Shown: one piece after another, positions 35,144 through 45,124 of the stretch
Position numbering within the stretch: the first letter of the stretch is position 1
How the letters are laid out: the number at the start of each line of letters is the position of its first letter
Origin: Flagellimonas aurea
Lineage (GTDB): Bacteria; Bacteroidota; Bacteroidia; Flavobacteriales; Flavobacteriaceae
Direction: 5' to 3'
DNA length: 64,000 nt
NCBI RefSeq assembly: GCF_017313785.1
Contig: NZ_JAFLNL010000001.1
Span: forward strand, 558,001 to 622,000
Translations under genes and position numbers: made by a program
The notes under the pieces: model-generated
The model's database searches: none
What the model was told of the DNA's origin: nothing
The model's input: only the letters and a program-made list of their open reading frames with translations

Positions 35144-37467
35144 TGGCAAAGAAACGTCACAAAAAACAGCAGCAGAATTTTTTCCCCTTTATCAAGTGGT
35201 TTTGGATCATATTCGGAGCAGGTGTCCTATCCGTAGTACTTATTTTTCTACTGGCCTCATGGGGAGTGTTTGGGGAAATGCCAACCTTTGAGCGTTTGGA
35301 AAATCCCGAGACCAACTTGGCCACCGAGTTTATCTCCTCTGATGGTGAAACTTTGGGGAAACTCTATTTGGACGACAACAGAACTTGGGTAGACTACGAA
35401 ACCCTTCCGCAAAACATTGTAGATGCCTTGGTAGCTACCGAGGATGCCAGATATTACGACCATTCCGGTATTGATGCCCGCGGATTTGCAAGGGCCTTGG
35501 CCTTTTTGGGGACCAAGGGTGGGGCAAGTACCATTTCGCAGCAATTGGCACGCCAACTTTTTGTGGGAGTTAGATCCAGGAACTTGTTTGAGGCAGTAAC
35601 CCAAAAAATAAAGGAGTGGGTCATTGCAACCCGTTTGGAGAGAAACTATACCAAACAGGAAATCATAGCGATGTACCTTAATATTTACGATTTTGGGTAC
35701 AATGCGGACGGCATTCGTTCCGCATCCAGGATTTACTTTGGAAAAGAGCCTGCCGATCTCAAAACCGAAGAATCCGCTGTTTTAGTGGGCATGCTCAAGA
35801 ACTCATCGCTCTACAATCCAATGCGCCGTGAGGAACTGGTGTTCAATCGACGCAATACCGTACTTGGACAAATGGCAAAGTATGGATATATCACAGAAAA
35901 GGAGAAAGACTCGTTGCAAAGCAGGGAAATGAAAATAAATTTTAATCCCGAATCGCATAGGGAAGGATTGGCCACCTATTTTAGGATGTACATGCAGCGC
36001 TATTTGAACCAGTGGGTCCGTGAAAACCCAAAACCGGACGGGGAGCATTACAATATATATTTGGATGGACTGAAAGTCTACACCACCATCGACTCCAGAA
36101 TGCAGCGTAATGCGGAAGAAGCCGTACAGGAGCACATGAGTAATTTGCAAGCCGAATTCTTCCATCAAAACACACCAGACCGTAACCCTACCGCTCCTTT
36201 TTTGGATTTACGAAAAGGAGAAATAGATACTATTTTGCGAAATGCCATGAAGCGTTCTGCAAGATGGCGTCATTTGAAGCGAGAAGGATTGTCCGAAAAA
36301 GATATCGAGGCCACTTTCCATAAACAAACGGAAATGACCGTTTTTGATTGGAACAGCGATTCCTACGAGAAAGACACTATCATGACACCGATGGACTCCA
36401 TTAGGTACTACAAGACCTTCCTACGCACCGCCATGATGTCCATGGAACCCCAGACCGGTCACGTAAAGGCATGGGTTGGCGGAATTGATTACAAACACTT
36501 TCAGTACGATAATGTTATTCAAGGTTCAAGACAAGCTGGATCATTGTTTAAGCCATTTGTATATGCAGCTGCCATTGATCAATTACGATATTCTCCCTGT
36601 TATACCCTTCCTGATAACCAATATAGTATTGAGCCAGGAAAGCATGGGAATATGTTGGCATGGACGCCAAAGAATTCCGATGGAAAATATTCAGGGGATG
36701 ATATGACCTTAAAGAATGCACTGGCCAATTCGGTAAACACCATCACAGCGCAACTTATTGATAGAGTAGGCCCGGGAGCTGTAGTTTCCATGGCCAAAAA
36801 TATGGGGATTACCAAGGAAATCCCTGCAGTACCATCCATTGCACTCGGTACTCCAGATGTAAGTGTGTATGAAATGGTGGGCGCCTTCGGGACTTATGCG
36901 AACCAAGGTGTATATGTGAAGCCCGTAATGGTAACACGCATCGAGGACAAAAATGGCACCGTGCTTTTTGAATACAAACCAGAAACAAAGGATGTCTTGA
37001 GTAAGGATGTTGCCTATGCGATGATCAATCTTTTGGAAGGGGTAACCCAATACGGTTCTGGGGGACGTCTAAGGCATACTTATGGAAAGAACAACACCGT
37101 ATATAAGAAAATTATAACCGGCTACCCATACGAATTGACAAACCCGATAGCAGGTAAAACAGGGACCACACAGAACCAAAGTGATGGTTGGTTTATGGGA
37201 ATGGTGCCCAATTTAGTGACCGGTGTTTGGGTCGGTGGAGACGATAGGTCCATACACTTTAGTGGATTAAGTTATGGTCAGGGGGCATCTATGGCATTGC
37301 CGATTTGGGCCCTTTATATGAAAAAGAACTATGCCAACGATGAAATTGGTGTTTCAAAGGAAGCTTTTGAGGTGCCAGAAGAAATGTCAATAGATTTGGA
37401 TTGTTCCCAACAACAAAAAGACGAAAATATCGATACCGATGATGATTTGGACGACTTAGACTTCTAG
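35143..37467 (+). CDS. Bifunctional penicillin-binding protein 1A (transglycosylase/transpeptidase)
   Basis: The 774-residue class A PBP has a short cytoplasmic basic start and a membrane helix (about 14-38). The GT51 domain carries EDARYYDHSGID (catalytic Glu) and GASTISQQLARQLF. The transpeptidase domain has the SxxK box SLFK (in AGSLFKPFVYA), SVN (NALANSVNT) and KTG (AGKTGTTQNQSDGW). It polymerises and cross-links peptidoglycan. The acidic C-terminal tail (NIDTDDDLDDLDF) is common in the group. Confidence 0.94.
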   Translation: MAKKRHKKQQQNFFPFIKWFWIIFGAGVLSVVLIFLLASWGVFGEMPTFERLENPETNLATEFISSDGETLGKLYLDDNRTWVDYETLPQNIVDALVATEDARYYDHSGIDARGFARALAFLGTKGGASTISQQLARQLFVGVRSRNLFEAVTQKIKEWVIATRLERNYTKQEIIAMYLNIYDFGYNADGIRSASRIYFGKEPADLKTEESAVLVGMLKNSSLYNPMRREELVFNRRNTVLGQMAKYGYITEKEKDSLQSREMKINFNPESHREGLATYFRMYMQRYLNQWVRENPKPDGEHYNIYLDGLKVYTTIDSRMQRNAEEAVQEHMSNLQAEFFHQNTPDRNPTAPFLDLRKGEIDTILRNAMKRSARWRHLKREGLSEKDIEATFHKQTEMTVFDWNSDSYEKDTIMTPMDSIRYYKTFLRTAMMSMEPQTGHVKAWVGGIDYKHFQYDNVIQGSRQAGSLFKPFVYAAAIDQLRYSPCYTLPDNQYSIEPGKHGNMLAWTPKNSDGKYSGDDMTLKNALANSVNTITAQLIDRVGPGAVVSMAKNMGITKEIPAVPSIALGTPDVSVYEMVGAFGTYANQGVYVKPVMVTRIEDKNGTVLFEYKPETKDVLSKDVAYAMINLLEGVTQYGSGGRLRHTYGKNNTVYKKIITGYPYELTNPIAGKTGTTQNQSDGWFMGMVPNLVTGVWVGGDDRSIHFSGLSYGQGASMALPIWALYMKKNYANDEIGVSKEAFEVPEEMSIDLDCSQQQKDENIDTDDDLDDLDF

Positions 37468-37490
37468 TTCAACTCATTTTTGAAAAAATA

Positions 37491-37529
37491 AAGCCCCAAG
37501 CATATTCTAATTTGCTTGGGGCTTTTTTA
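37491..37529 (+). terminator. Rho-independent terminator after the PBP1A gene
   Basis: AAGCCCCAAGCA (37491-37502) pairs with TGCTTGGGGCTT (37513-37524), a perfect 12-bp stem with a 10-base loop and T tail. It closes the ricT-gldH-PBP operon. Confidence 0.9.
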
Positions 37530-37567
37530 TTTAAATCGTAATTTCAGGGAATATTAATAAGAATTCT

Positions 37568-38269
37568 ATGATCAATAAAAAAGTTGCCAATGTAGCCGAT
37601 GCCTTGAAGGGAGTAGAAGATGGAATGACGTTCATGTTAGGTGGATTTGGCCTATGCGGAATACCGGAGAATGCTATTGACGAACTCGTGCAATTGGGTA
37701 TTAAAGATATCACTTGCATATCCAACAATGCCGGAGTGGATGATTTTGGACTGGGACTGCTCTTGCAAAAGCATCAAATCAAAAAAATGATATCCTCCTA
37801 CGTGGGCGAAAATGACGAGTTCGAACGTCAGATGCTGAGCGGCGAACTGGAAGTGGAACTGACACCCCAAGGAACGCTTGCAGAGAAATGCAGAGCGGCA
37901 CAGGCAGGGTTCCCTGCCTTTTATACCCCTGCGGGATACGGAACCGAGGTGGCTGAAGGCAAGGAAACCCGTGAGTTCGATGGCAAGATGTATGTTTTGG
38001 AGCCCGCTTTTAAAGCTGATTTCGCTTTTGTCAAAGCTTGGAAAGGAGACGAGGCAGGCAATCTCATCTTTAAAGGGACTGCGCGTAATTTTAATCCATG
38101 TATGTGTGGTGCGGCTACAATTACCGTGGCCGAGGTAGAAGAACTACTTCCGGCAGGTAGTTTGGACCCCAACCAGATTCATATTCCCGGAATATTTGTA
38201 CAGCGAATTTTCCAAGGGCGGAAGTATGAGAAAAGAATTGAGCAACGAACAGTTAGACAGAAAGCATAG
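37568..38269 (+). CDS. scoA: 3-oxoacid CoA-transferase subunit A
   Basis: The 233-residue alpha subunit has the glycine-rich CoA-binding segment [11 protein letters not shown] and downstream [20 protein letters not shown]. It exchanges CoA between succinyl-CoA and acetoacetate together with subunit B, two bases downstream. This links ketone or branched-chain degradation to the TCA cycle; the exact acid is not certain. Confidence 0.92.
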   Translation: MINKKVANVADALKGVEDGMTFMLGGFGLCGIPENAIDELVQLGIKDITCISNNAGVDDFGLGLLLQKHQIKKMISSYVGENDEFERQMLSGELEVELTPQGTLAEKCRAAQAGFPAFYTPAGYGTEVAEGKETREFDGKMYVLEPAFKADFAFVKAWKGDEAGNLIFKGTARNFNPCMCGAATITVAEVEELLPAGSLDPNQIHIPGIFVQRIFQGRKYEKRIEQRTVRQKA

Positions 38270-38271
38270 AT

Positions 38272-38925
38272 ATGTTGGATAAAAACGGAATAGCAAAACG
38301 TATAGCGAAAGAGGTCAAGGACGGATACTACGTCAACCTCGGTATAGGAATACCCACATTGGTCGCCAATTTCGTGCGGGACGATATCAGTGTAGAATTT
38401 CAAAGTGAGAATGGCGTTCTTGGGATGGGTCCTTTCCCTTTCGAAGGGGAAGAAGATGCCGATATAATTAATGCAGGCAAACAGACCATTACCACATTGC
38501 CCGGCGCTTCATTCTTTGATTCTGCAACCAGTTTTGGCATGATACGTGGCCAACATGTCCACTTAACCATTTTAGGCGCTATGGAAGTGGCGGAGAACGG
38601 TGATATCGCCAATTGGAAGATACCCGGTAAAATGGTGAAGGGTATGGGAGGCGCCATGGATTTGGTGGCATCTGCGGAAAACATCATAGTGGCAATGATG
38701 CACACCAACAGGGACGGAGATTCAAAACTTTTAAAAAGATGTACGTTGCCGTTGACGGGCGTGGGTTGCGTTACAAAAATCGTGACCAACCTTGCGGTAT
38801 TGGAGGTGACGGACCAAGGATTTAAACTGTTGGAAAGAGCACCAGGTGTTTCCGTAGAGGAAATCAAGAACGCAACCGAAGGGAGGTTGGTTGTGGATGG
38901 TGACGTTCCGGAAATGAGGATTTAA
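38272..38925 (+). CDS. scoB: 3-oxoacid CoA-transferase subunit B
   Basis: The 217-residue beta subunit carries the catalytic glutamate in FQSENGVLGMGP, which forms the glutamyl-CoA intermediate, and GGAMDLVA further on. It pairs with the preceding subunit A. No terminator follows immediately; the next plus-strand terminator is at 39191. Confidence 0.92.
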   Translation: MLDKNGIAKRIAKEVKDGYYVNLGIGIPTLVANFVRDDISVEFQSENGVLGMGPFPFEGEEDADIINAGKQTITTLPGASFFDSATSFGMIRGQHVHLTILGAMEVAENGDIANWKIPGKMVKGMGGAMDLVASAENIIVAMMHTNRDGDSKLLKRCTLPLTGVGCVTKIVTNLAVLEVTDQGFKLLERAPGVSVEEIKNATEGRLVVDGDVPEMRI

Positions 38926-39000
38926 TAAATATCCTTGGCATTTTTACAACATTTTAAAGCTATTACACAACAATAGTTTTAGAATGCCGTTCATCGATTA

Positions 39001-39008
39001 TATATTTG
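39001..39008 (+). promoter_or_regulatory. Candidate -7 element TATATTTG for a short gene
   Basis: This perfect TAnnTTTG match has a T-rich TTTTAG at 38977-38982, near the -33 position. It lies 51 bases before the 34-codon frame at 39059. Confidence 0.45.
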
Positions 39009-39058
39009 GTTATATCGAAATTTTTACCCAAATTAACACCACCAAAACCGCTTTGACC

Positions 39059-39163
39059 ATGGCACTAAAAACACAGACTACAATGGATGAAAACGTCCAA
39101 GTTTACCGAAACGATTTTTTCACAGGATTTATGCTTTTGATTAAAAAGCTTTTTATGCTTTAA
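39059..39163 (+). CDS. Possible 34-residue peptide gene
   Basis: The ATG at 39059 opens a 34-codon frame: MALKTQTTMDENVQVYRNDF followed by a hydrophobic, basic C-terminus (TGFMLLIKKLFML). An in-frame ATG at 38984 would extend it to 59 codons but starts before the promoter-like box. A -7 motif lies 51 bases upstream and a strong terminator 28 bases downstream, so a short discrete transcript is plausible. I know no homologue; it could also be a small RNA. Confidence 0.4.
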   Translation: MALKTQTTMDENVQVYRNDFFTGFMLLIKKLFML

Positions 39164-39190
39164 ATCAGTAATATCCCCCTGAAAAATTTG

Positions 39191-39221
39191 GAGCCAACAC
39201 CCTTGTTCGGCTCTTTTTTTT
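39191..39221 (+). terminator. Rho-independent terminator
   Basis: GAGCC/GGCTC plus AACA/TGTT form a stem with one bulged C around CCCT, followed by eight T. It ends either the short gene at 39059 or the CoA-transferase operon. Confidence 0.8.
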
Positions 39222-39250
39222 GCTATAATTTTAAAGAAAACCATTCAGAT

Positions 39251-39769
39251 ATGTCGCTTCACTTTCGGGAATGCGAGGGTACCGATTTGGATACCTTGGT
39301 GAATATATCCAAAAGCACCTTTTCCGATGCCTTTGAAAAGGACAACGACCCCGAAGACTTCCAGAAATATATCAATGAGGCCTTCCATTATAAAAAGCTA
39401 GCCGCCGAACTCGCAAATAGGGATAGTCTTTTTCATTTTGTTTATGACGATGAAACATTGGTGGGCTATTTCAAATTGAATATTGGTGCCGCCCAAACCG
39501 ATGTGCACGACCCCAATGCCCTGGAAATTGAACGCATTTATGTTATAGGAGAACATCAGGGCAAAAAAATCGGTTCTTGGATGCTCAAGAAAGTAATGGC
39601 CCAAGCTGAATCATTAAAGAAGAATTACATTTGGTTGGGAGTTTGGGAGCACAACCCAAAAGCCATTCAATTTTACCAAAGGCATGGCTTTGCCAAGTTT
39701 GGGGAACATCCGTATTATATTGGTTCAGATAGGCAGACAGACTGGTTGCTCCGGCTAAATATTAAGTAA
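39251..39769 (+). CDS. GNAT family N-acetyltransferase
   Basis: The 172-residue protein has the GNAT motif A (IERIYVIGEHQGKKIGSWML, acetyl-CoA pyrophosphate loop HQGKKIG) and motif B (WLGVWEHNPKAIQFYQRHGF). It transfers acetyl from acetyl-CoA to an unknown amine. ATG 39251 is chosen; an earlier TTG at 39188 overlaps the terminator. Its 3' end overlaps the convergent HTH gene by 55 bases. Confidence 0.88.
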   Translation: MSLHFRECEGTDLDTLVNISKSTFSDAFEKDNDPEDFQKYINEAFHYKKLAAELANRDSLFHFVYDDETLVGYFKLNIGAAQTDVHDPNALEIERIYVIGEHQGKKIGSWMLKKVMAQAESLKKNYIWLGVWEHNPKAIQFYQRHGFAKFGEHPYYIGSDRQTDWLLRLNIK

Positions 39770-40074
39770 TCCGCCCAGGTAAACATTATCCCCCCCGCTT
39801 GTAATTTATGCGCTACGGAGTTTTCAAAAGCGGCATGCATCAACAGAGAGATTGCCTTTGCATTCAGCTTTGTTAGACTATTTGTTCTGTATACCACATC
39901 ACGAATAGTGGAAAAGCTCACATTGCTCTTAATGGCAATATTGGCCAAATCGTTTTTGGATGTGTTTCTGCGGAGAACCTCGGAGAGCTTTTTGCTTATC
40001 GGTTTGCCGTAATTTTCATCAGTAAAGATCAGTTCGATTTTAAGGAGTGGCCCAAGGCCTTTCATGGAACCCAT
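39715..40074 (-). CDS. Putative HTH DNA-binding protein
   Basis: The 119-residue frame has a helix-turn-helix-like middle (NDLANIAIKSNVSFSTIRDV) flanked by SKKLSEVLRRN and SLTKLNAKAISLL. I do not recognise the family. It is divergent from an S24-type repressor, with 140 bases between. Starts at 40074 or 40065 are both possible. The arrangement resembles a phage-style or plasmid-style regulatory switch, but no phage genes are near. Moderate confidence that it is real. Confidence 0.55.
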   Translation of the reverse strand: MGSMKGLGPLLKIELIFTDENYGKPISKKLSEVLRRNTSKNDLANIAIKSNVSFSTIRDVVYRTNSLTKLNAKAISLLMHAAFENSVAHKLQAGGIMFTWADYLIFSRSNQSVCLSEPI

Positions 40075-40123
40075 ATATAATTCAAGTTTAAATAATTATA
40101 TGTCGGGGTCAGATCCTATTTTC

Positions 40124-40195
40124 TATATTTGGCTTGTAACCCAATTACAGAAAAGTAGATAGATTGCTGCGTTAAGCGCATATTGCGTAACAATA
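40124..40195 (+). promoter_or_regulatory. Control region of the divergent regulator pair
   Basis: A perfect -7 box TATATTTG lies at 40124-40131, pointing towards the S24 regulator. A palindrome TATTGcgtaaCAATA is at 40181-40195, 20 bases before its ATG. The palindrome is a plausible autoregulatory operator. Confidence 0.4.
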
Positions 40196-40214
40196 GTACA
40201 CAATATAGAAATAA

Positions 40215-40916
40215 ATGTATATAATCAAGCAGTTACGAAGAAAAAATAATATAAGTCAATCGCAATTGGGCGAGGAAATTGGGGTAAGTCTTCGTACGAT
40301 TCAGCTCTACGAACGCAAGGACGCCAATATCCCGATCAAAAATCTAACCAAGATAGCCGAGTATTTTGGCCTTACCATTGCCGAGCTGTACATGCACGAG
40401 GTAAACGATATGGGCGAGGCCTATACCAAACGTCAGCCATTTACCAAGCATGGAAGCGTTTTTTACCCATTGGAGCATGGTAAATATTTGGTTATGGCTC
40501 CTTTGATACTGATAGAGTGGCAAAAAGAATATATTGTAAATATACGGAAGGATAACTTCAGCAATCCATTTCAGGGAGGTTTTATTATTGATTTTTTAAC
40601 CGAAGAACCCCACCGTATATTCGAAGTATCTGGCGATTCCATGAACGATTCCAGTGCTGAATCCATTCCTAACAAAGCATACGTTCTTGGTCTGGAAATC
40701 AAAAAAGAATCGTTGACCCGTAATGAGACCTTATGGCGGCAATCCTATATATTGGTTTGTGCGGATAGGATTATCTGTAAGCGGCTTACAGGATATAATA
40801 AAGAAAAAAGGACATTGGTTTGCCACAATTTGAATACTTCTCCAGAATTTCAAGATTTTGAATTGTCTTTGGAAGATGTGCTACAAGTCTTTAGGATAGT
40901 GAAAAAGCAGCTTTGA
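40215..40916 (+). CDS. XRE-family repressor with S24/LexA-like C-terminal domain
   Basis: The 233-residue protein has an N-terminal HTH (ISQSQLGEEIGVSLRTIQLY, residues 13-32) and a C-terminal S24-like domain with VSGDSMND (the Ser of the protease/dimerisation site) and a Lys in IICKRL. This is the architecture of phage CI/C2 repressors, which self-cleave when RecA is activated. Cleavage competence here is unproven: the hinge lacks an obvious Ala-Gly site. It overlaps the convergent vsr gene by 26 bases. Confidence 0.8.
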   Translation: MYIIKQLRRKNNISQSQLGEEIGVSLRTIQLYERKDANIPIKNLTKIAEYFGLTIAELYMHEVNDMGEAYTKRQPFTKHGSVFYPLEHGKYLVMAPLILIEWQKEYIVNIRKDNFSNPFQGGFIIDFLTEEPHRIFEVSGDSMNDSSAESIPNKAYVLGLEIKKESLTRNETLWRQSYILVCADRIICKRLTGYNKEKRTLVCHNLNTSPEFQDFELSLEDVLQVFRIVKKQL

Positions 40917-41379
40917 CCTTGTTGAGGTGGGTCAATACCTGCTCCAAACACCCATCCAAGTCCTTTTTTATTTCAGTTTCCCAAAATCGGAAGACGGTAT
41001 ATCCTTTGTCCTTTAATGCCTGATTTACTTCTTGGTCCCGTTGTATGTTGCGTTCAATCTTTGGAATCCAGAACTCACGGTTGGTCTTGATTTTTTCCTT
41101 TCGTTCTTCCCAATTATGGCCATGCCAGTATTCCCCATCAATAAATATGACGGTCTTGTACTTTTTAAGGGCGATATCAGGCTTTCCGATGAGTTTTTTA
41201 TAATCGATTCGATATCTATAGCCCGATTGCCATAATGCTTTTCTAAAGGCAAGTTCCGGCTTGGTGTTCTTACCTCGTATTTTTCCCATGATCTTGGAAC
41301 GTTCCGGTGTCGTATAGAAACCTGATTCCTCATTGAATCGAGGCACTTTGATGCGTTCTTTTGGGTATTCTTTGCGCAT
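40891..41379 (-). CDS. vsr: Very short patch repair (Vsr) endonuclease, orphan
   Basis: Vsr nicks DNA 5' of T in T:G mismatches arising from deaminated 5-methylcytosine. From ATG 41379 the product has 162 residues with the family motifs MGKIRGKNTKPELAFRKALW, KPDIALKKYKTVIFIDGEYW and HGHNW (the metal/catalytic Asp and His). No cytosine methyltransferase is within the window, which is unusual for vsr. An earlier TTG (41403) lies inside the upstream terminator and was rejected. Confidence 0.9.
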   Translation of the reverse strand: MRKEYPKERIKVPRFNEESGFYTTPERSKIMGKIRGKNTKPELAFRKALWQSGYRYRIDYKKLIGKPDIALKKYKTVIFIDGEYWHGHNWEERKEKIKTNREFWIPKIERNIQRDQEVNQALKDKGYTVFRFWETEIKKDLDGCLEQVLTHLNKVKAAFSLS

Positions 41380-41390
41380 ACCGTAAGATA

Positions 41391-41426
41391 ACAAAAAACC
41401 CAAACTCCTATTGGAATTTGGGTTTT
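41391..41426 (-). terminator. Terminator of the sdhCAB operon
   Basis: AAAACCCAAA (41395-41404) pairs with TTTGGGTTTT (41417-41426), and on the minus strand a T run follows. It separates sdhB from the vsr start codon. Confidence 0.75.
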
Positions 41427-41447
41427 GTATGTCGAAATGAGATTTGT

Positions 41448-42194
41448 TTACCCTTTTAAGGTAGCGGATAAGTATTCACGGTTCATTCTAGCAATGTTGG
41501 TCAATGAGATACCTTTTGGGCATTCCACTTCACAAGCTCCCGTGTTGGTACAGTTACCAAAACCTTCCAAATCCATTTGGCGGACCATGTTCTGCACACG
41601 CTCGGTAGCTTCCACCTGACCTTGGGGCAACAGGGCAAATTGAGAAACTTTGGCAGATGTGAACAACATCGCACTTGCATTTTTACAAGCGGCCACACAG
41701 GCCCCACAGCCAATGCAGGTTGCAGCATCCATAGCTTCGTCAGCAGCATGCTTATTGATGGGAATAGCGTTGGCATCTATAGTATTTCCAGAAGTGTTCA
41801 CGGAAATATATCCGCCGGCTTGCTGAATACGGTCAAACGCACTACGGTCCACGATCAAATCCTTGATAACCGGGAATGCAGTGGCTCGGAAAGGTTCAAT
41901 GACAATGGTATCCCCATCATTGAACTTTCTCATGTGCAATTGACAAGTGGTTACCAATCTGTCCGGTCCATGGGGCTCCCCATTGATTTGAAGCGAACAT
42001 GTTCCGCAGATACCTTCCCTACAATCGTGGTCAAATTCTACGGGTTCCTCTCCTTTGGAGACCAATTCTTCATTTAGGATATCCAACATTTCCAAGAAAG
42101 ACATATCTCCTTCTACACCATCAAGTGTATAATCAACTATTTTTCCTGGTGTGGATGCGTCTTTTTGACGCCATATTTTTAGATATAATTTCAT
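41448..42194 (-). CDS. sdhB: Succinate dehydrogenase/fumarate reductase iron-sulfur subunit
   Basis: The 248-residue protein has the plant-type 2Fe-2S motif [20 protein letters not shown] and two bacterial ferredoxin cysteine clusters, [17 protein letters not shown] and [15 protein letters not shown], for the 4Fe-4S and 3Fe-4S centres. It passes electrons from SdhA flavin to the quinone site on SdhC. It lies six bases after sdhA. Confidence 0.96.
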   Translation of the reverse strand: MKLYLKIWRQKDASTPGKIVDYTLDGVEGDMSFLEMLDILNEELVSKGEEPVEFDHDCREGICGTCSLQINGEPHGPDRLVTTCQLHMRKFNDGDTIVIEPFRATAFPVIKDLIVDRSAFDRIQQAGGYISVNTSGNTIDANAIPINKHAADEAMDAATCIGCGACVAACKNASAMLFTSAKVSQFALLPQGQVEATERVQNMVRQMDLEGFGNCTNTGACEVECPKGISLTNIARMNREYLSATLKG

Positions 42195-42200
42195 GGCTTC

Positions 42201-44204
42201 TTATTTGTAGGATCTTGTCTTCAGTTCAATGTTCTCGTATACCAAGTCTTCTTTGTGCAATTCGGCATCTTTAGGCTCTCCCTTGTACTCCCATGCGGCG
42301 ACGTATTTAAAGTTCTCGTCATCACGGAGAGCTTCACCTTCTTCGGTCTGATACTCTTCACGGAAGTGACCTCCACAAGATTCGTTTCTGTGCAGTGCAT
42401 CTTTTGCGAAAAGTTCCCCCAACTCCAAGAAATCCGCAACGCGTCCGGCTTTTTCGAGCTCTTGGTTTTTGGAACCGATACTTCCCGGAATTTTTACGTT
42501 CTCCCAGAAATCCTTTCTAAGTGCAGAAATTTCCTTGATGGCTTCCTTAAGCTCTTTTTCATTTCGGGCCATACCACATTTGTTCCACATGATCTTGCCC
42601 AACTTTTTGTGGTAGTAGTCTACGGAATGGATTCCTGAACCGCTCATCAACTTTTCCATTCTCTCGCGAACTTGTTTTTCGGCTTCCTCAAACTCCTTGG
42701 AGTCTGTTGGTATTTTTCCGGTTCTGATATCTTTTGATAGATAATCTCCAATGGTGTAAGGCAACACAAAATAACCGTCAGCAAGGCCTTGCATCAACGC
42801 AGAAGCCCCCAAACGGTTTGCCCCGTGATCACTAAAATTGGCCTCGCCCGCAGCGTAGCACCCCGGAATGGTGGTCTGTAGATTATAATCCACCCAAAGA
42901 CCTCCCATGGTATAATGCACGGCAGGATAAATCATCATTGGGGTCTTATACGGATTCTGATCTACGATTTTTTCGTACATCTGGAACAGGTTTCCGTATT
43001 TGGCCTCAACAACTTCTTCTCCCAATTTGATGATGGTTGCTTTGTCCGGATCTTTGAGACCAGAGGTCAAAGCTTTTTCTTTTCCATAACGCTCTATGGC
43101 AGATGCGAAGTCCAAGAATACCGCTTCTCCGGTTTTGTTTACGCCAAAACCTGCATCGCAACGTTCTTTGGCAGCCCTTGATGCCACATCACGGGGCACA
43201 AGGTTACCAAAGGCGGGATATCTTCTTTCCAAATAATAGTCCCTATCTTCTTCGGCAATTTCCGTTGGCTTCAGTTTGCCTTCGCGTACGGCAATAGCAT
43301 CTTCTTTTTTCGCAGGCACCCAGATTCGTCCATCGTTCCTAAGGGATTCCGACATCAACGTCAATTTGGATTGATGGTCACCTGAAACTGGAATACAGGT
43401 CGGGTGGATTTGGGTAAAACATGGATTGGCGAAGAAAGCTCCTTTGCGGTGCGCTCTCCAAGCGGCCATCACATTGCTTCCCATGGCGTTGGTTGAAAGG
43501 AAAAATACGTTTCCATATCCTCCGGTGGCCAAAACTACTGCGTGGGCGCTATGTCTTTCAATTTCTCCACTTACCAAGTCCCTTGCGATAATTCCTCTTG
43601 CCTTACCATCGACCAAGACCAAATCCATCATTTCATGACGGTTGAAGGCTTGAATCTTACCACGGTTTATCTGACGGTTCATTGCAGAGTAGGCACCCAA
43701 CAATAATTGCTGACCGGTCTGTCCTTTGGCATAAAAAGTCCTCGATACGAGAACCCCACCAAAAGAACGGTTGTCCAACATACCACCATACTCACGGGCA
43801 AAGGGAACACCTTGTGCCACACATTGGTCAATAATGTTTCCTGACACCTCGGCCAGTCGATAAACGTTGGCTTCACGGGAGCGGTAATCGCCACCTTTTA
43901 TGGTATCGTAGAAAAGGCGGTAGTTGCTATCGCCATCTCCTTGGTAGTTTTTTGCCGCATTGATCCCTCCCTGGGCAGCAATGGAGTGTGCCCTACGCGG
44001 AGAATCTTGATAACAGAATGTTTTTACATTGTAACCCAACTCGGCCAAAGTAGCTGCAGCGGCACCACCTGCAAGTCCTGTACCTACAACAATGATGTCT
44101 ATGTTCCTTTTGTTGGCAGGGTTAACCAGATTGATGTCGTTTTTATGCTTGGTCCATTTGTCGGCCAATGGCCCAGATGGAATTTTAGAGTCCAATATGC
44201 CCAT
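42201..44204 (-). CDS. sdhA: Succinate dehydrogenase/fumarate reductase flavoprotein subunit
   Basis: The 667-residue subunit oxidises succinate to fumarate. It has the N-terminal FAD dinucleotide fold ([20 protein letters not shown]), the covalent-FAD His region [16 protein letters not shown] and the active-site signatures RNDGRIW and [11 protein letters not shown]. Length and sequence match the Bacteroidetes/epsilon-type three-subunit enzyme. Confidence 0.97.
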   Translation of the reverse strand: MGILDSKIPSGPLADKWTKHKNDINLVNPANKRNIDIIVVGTGLAGGAAAATLAELGYNVKTFCYQDSPRRAHSIAAQGGINAAKNYQGDGDSNYRLFYDTIKGGDYRSREANVYRLAEVSGNIIDQCVAQGVPFAREYGGMLDNRSFGGVLVSRTFYAKGQTGQQLLLGAYSAMNRQINRGKIQAFNRHEMMDLVLVDGKARGIIARDLVSGEIERHSAHAVVLATGGYGNVFFLSTNAMGSNVMAAWRAHRKGAFFANPCFTQIHPTCIPVSGDHQSKLTLMSESLRNDGRIWVPAKKEDAIAVREGKLKPTEIAEEDRDYYLERRYPAFGNLVPRDVASRAAKERCDAGFGVNKTGEAVFLDFASAIERYGKEKALTSGLKDPDKATIIKLGEEVVEAKYGNLFQMYEKIVDQNPYKTPMMIYPAVHYTMGGLWVDYNLQTTIPGCYAAGEANFSDHGANRLGASALMQGLADGYFVLPYTIGDYLSKDIRTGKIPTDSKEFEEAEKQVRERMEKLMSGSGIHSVDYYHKKLGKIMWNKCGMARNEKELKEAIKEISALRKDFWENVKIPGSIGSKNQELEKAGRVADFLELGELFAKDALHRNESCGGHFREEYQTEEGEALRDDENFKYVAAWEYKGEPKDAELHKEDLVYENIELKTRSYK

Positions 44205-44206
44205 AC

Positions 44207-44872
44207 TTAATGTGTTATTGGGTTAAGGTGGTGATACAAGGCGATAAAAGCAAATGCCAAGGGTACCACTACCGCAAATATTTTAGCAAATTTTGTGAAT
44301 CCAACGGTGTACTTGTTATTGGCACCCATGGATTGGAAAGAGGAAGCAAAGCCATGCCACAAGTGCAAGCTAAGCAACACAAAGGAAACCACGTAAAGAA
44401 TGGTTCTCCAGAAAGGAGCAAATTTCTCTACCGTTTCATGATAATAACGTGTGGGGTCCTCAGGATTGGCCTCTACATATTTGTAGGCCATTTCGTGTAT
44501 CCAAAAATCGTAGAAGTGCAATGCCAAGAATGCAAGGATGACCAGACCTGAATAAATCATGTTTCGGGAAACCCAGGGCGCATTGGCGCTACCATTGTAC
44601 TTAACATAACCCACGTTCCTGGCCTTTCTGTTCTGGATTTCCAAAACAAAACCCATTACAAAGTGTACGATGACACCAGCAATAAGGATAGGCTGCATCA
44701 AGAACTGGACTATGGGATTGTAGCCCATAAAGTGGGATGCTTCATTAAAAAAATCAGGAGAAAATACCGAGGCCAAATTAATGGTCACGTGAAGAATCAA
44801 AAATGTGACCAAAAAAAGACCCGATAGGGCCATAACATATTTTCGGGCCAGCGAAGATTTTATCAAACTCAT
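44207..44872 (-). CDS. sdhC: Succinate dehydrogenase cytochrome b subunit
   Basis: The 221-residue membrane anchor has five predicted helices with histidines placed for di-haem binding ([35 protein letters not shown]). It belongs to the b558-type single-anchor family, so no sdhD is needed. It is the first gene of sdhCAB. Confidence 0.93.
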   Translation of the reverse strand: MSLIKSSLARKYVMALSGLFLVTFLILHVTINLASVFSPDFFNEASHFMGYNPIVQFLMQPILIAGVIVHFVMGFVLEIQNRKARNVGYVKYNGSANAPWVSRNMIYSGLVILAFLALHFYDFWIHEMAYKYVEANPEDPTRYYHETVEKFAPFWRTILYVVSFVLLSLHLWHGFASSFQSMGANNKYTVGFTKFAKIFAVVVPLAFAFIALYHHLNPITH

Positions 44873-44890
44873 TAGAAGTTAGTTTTTACA

Positions 44891-44921
44891 CAAATTTACG
44901 GCACGAATGAGTTTTTAACAA
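44891..44921 (-). promoter_or_regulatory. Promoter of sdhCAB
   Basis: On the minus strand TTG (44921-44919) is followed after 20 bases by TAAATTTG (44898-44891), a good -33/-7 pair for Bacteroidetes. It lies 18 bases before the sdhC ATG. Confidence 0.6.
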
Positions 44922-45124
44922 GTAATAAACAAGTAGACCCCCCTTATTTAGAAACATTATAGGGAAGGGGCAATGCTTTGAAAATGATATACTAAAAGTT
45001 CGCAATGTAGCTTGGGCGGAATTAATAATTCCGATAAAAAAGTGGGCACATCCGTACATGCCGTACAGAATGTTGGATTTGAAAAGGGATTGCGATATTT
45101 TGGGGGAGATGTTGGTTTTGAGGT

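Noticed and set aside
40181..40195. Attachment site for a prophage at the palindrome
   Set aside because: No integrase, no second copy of the sequence and no phage genes; an operator is more likely.
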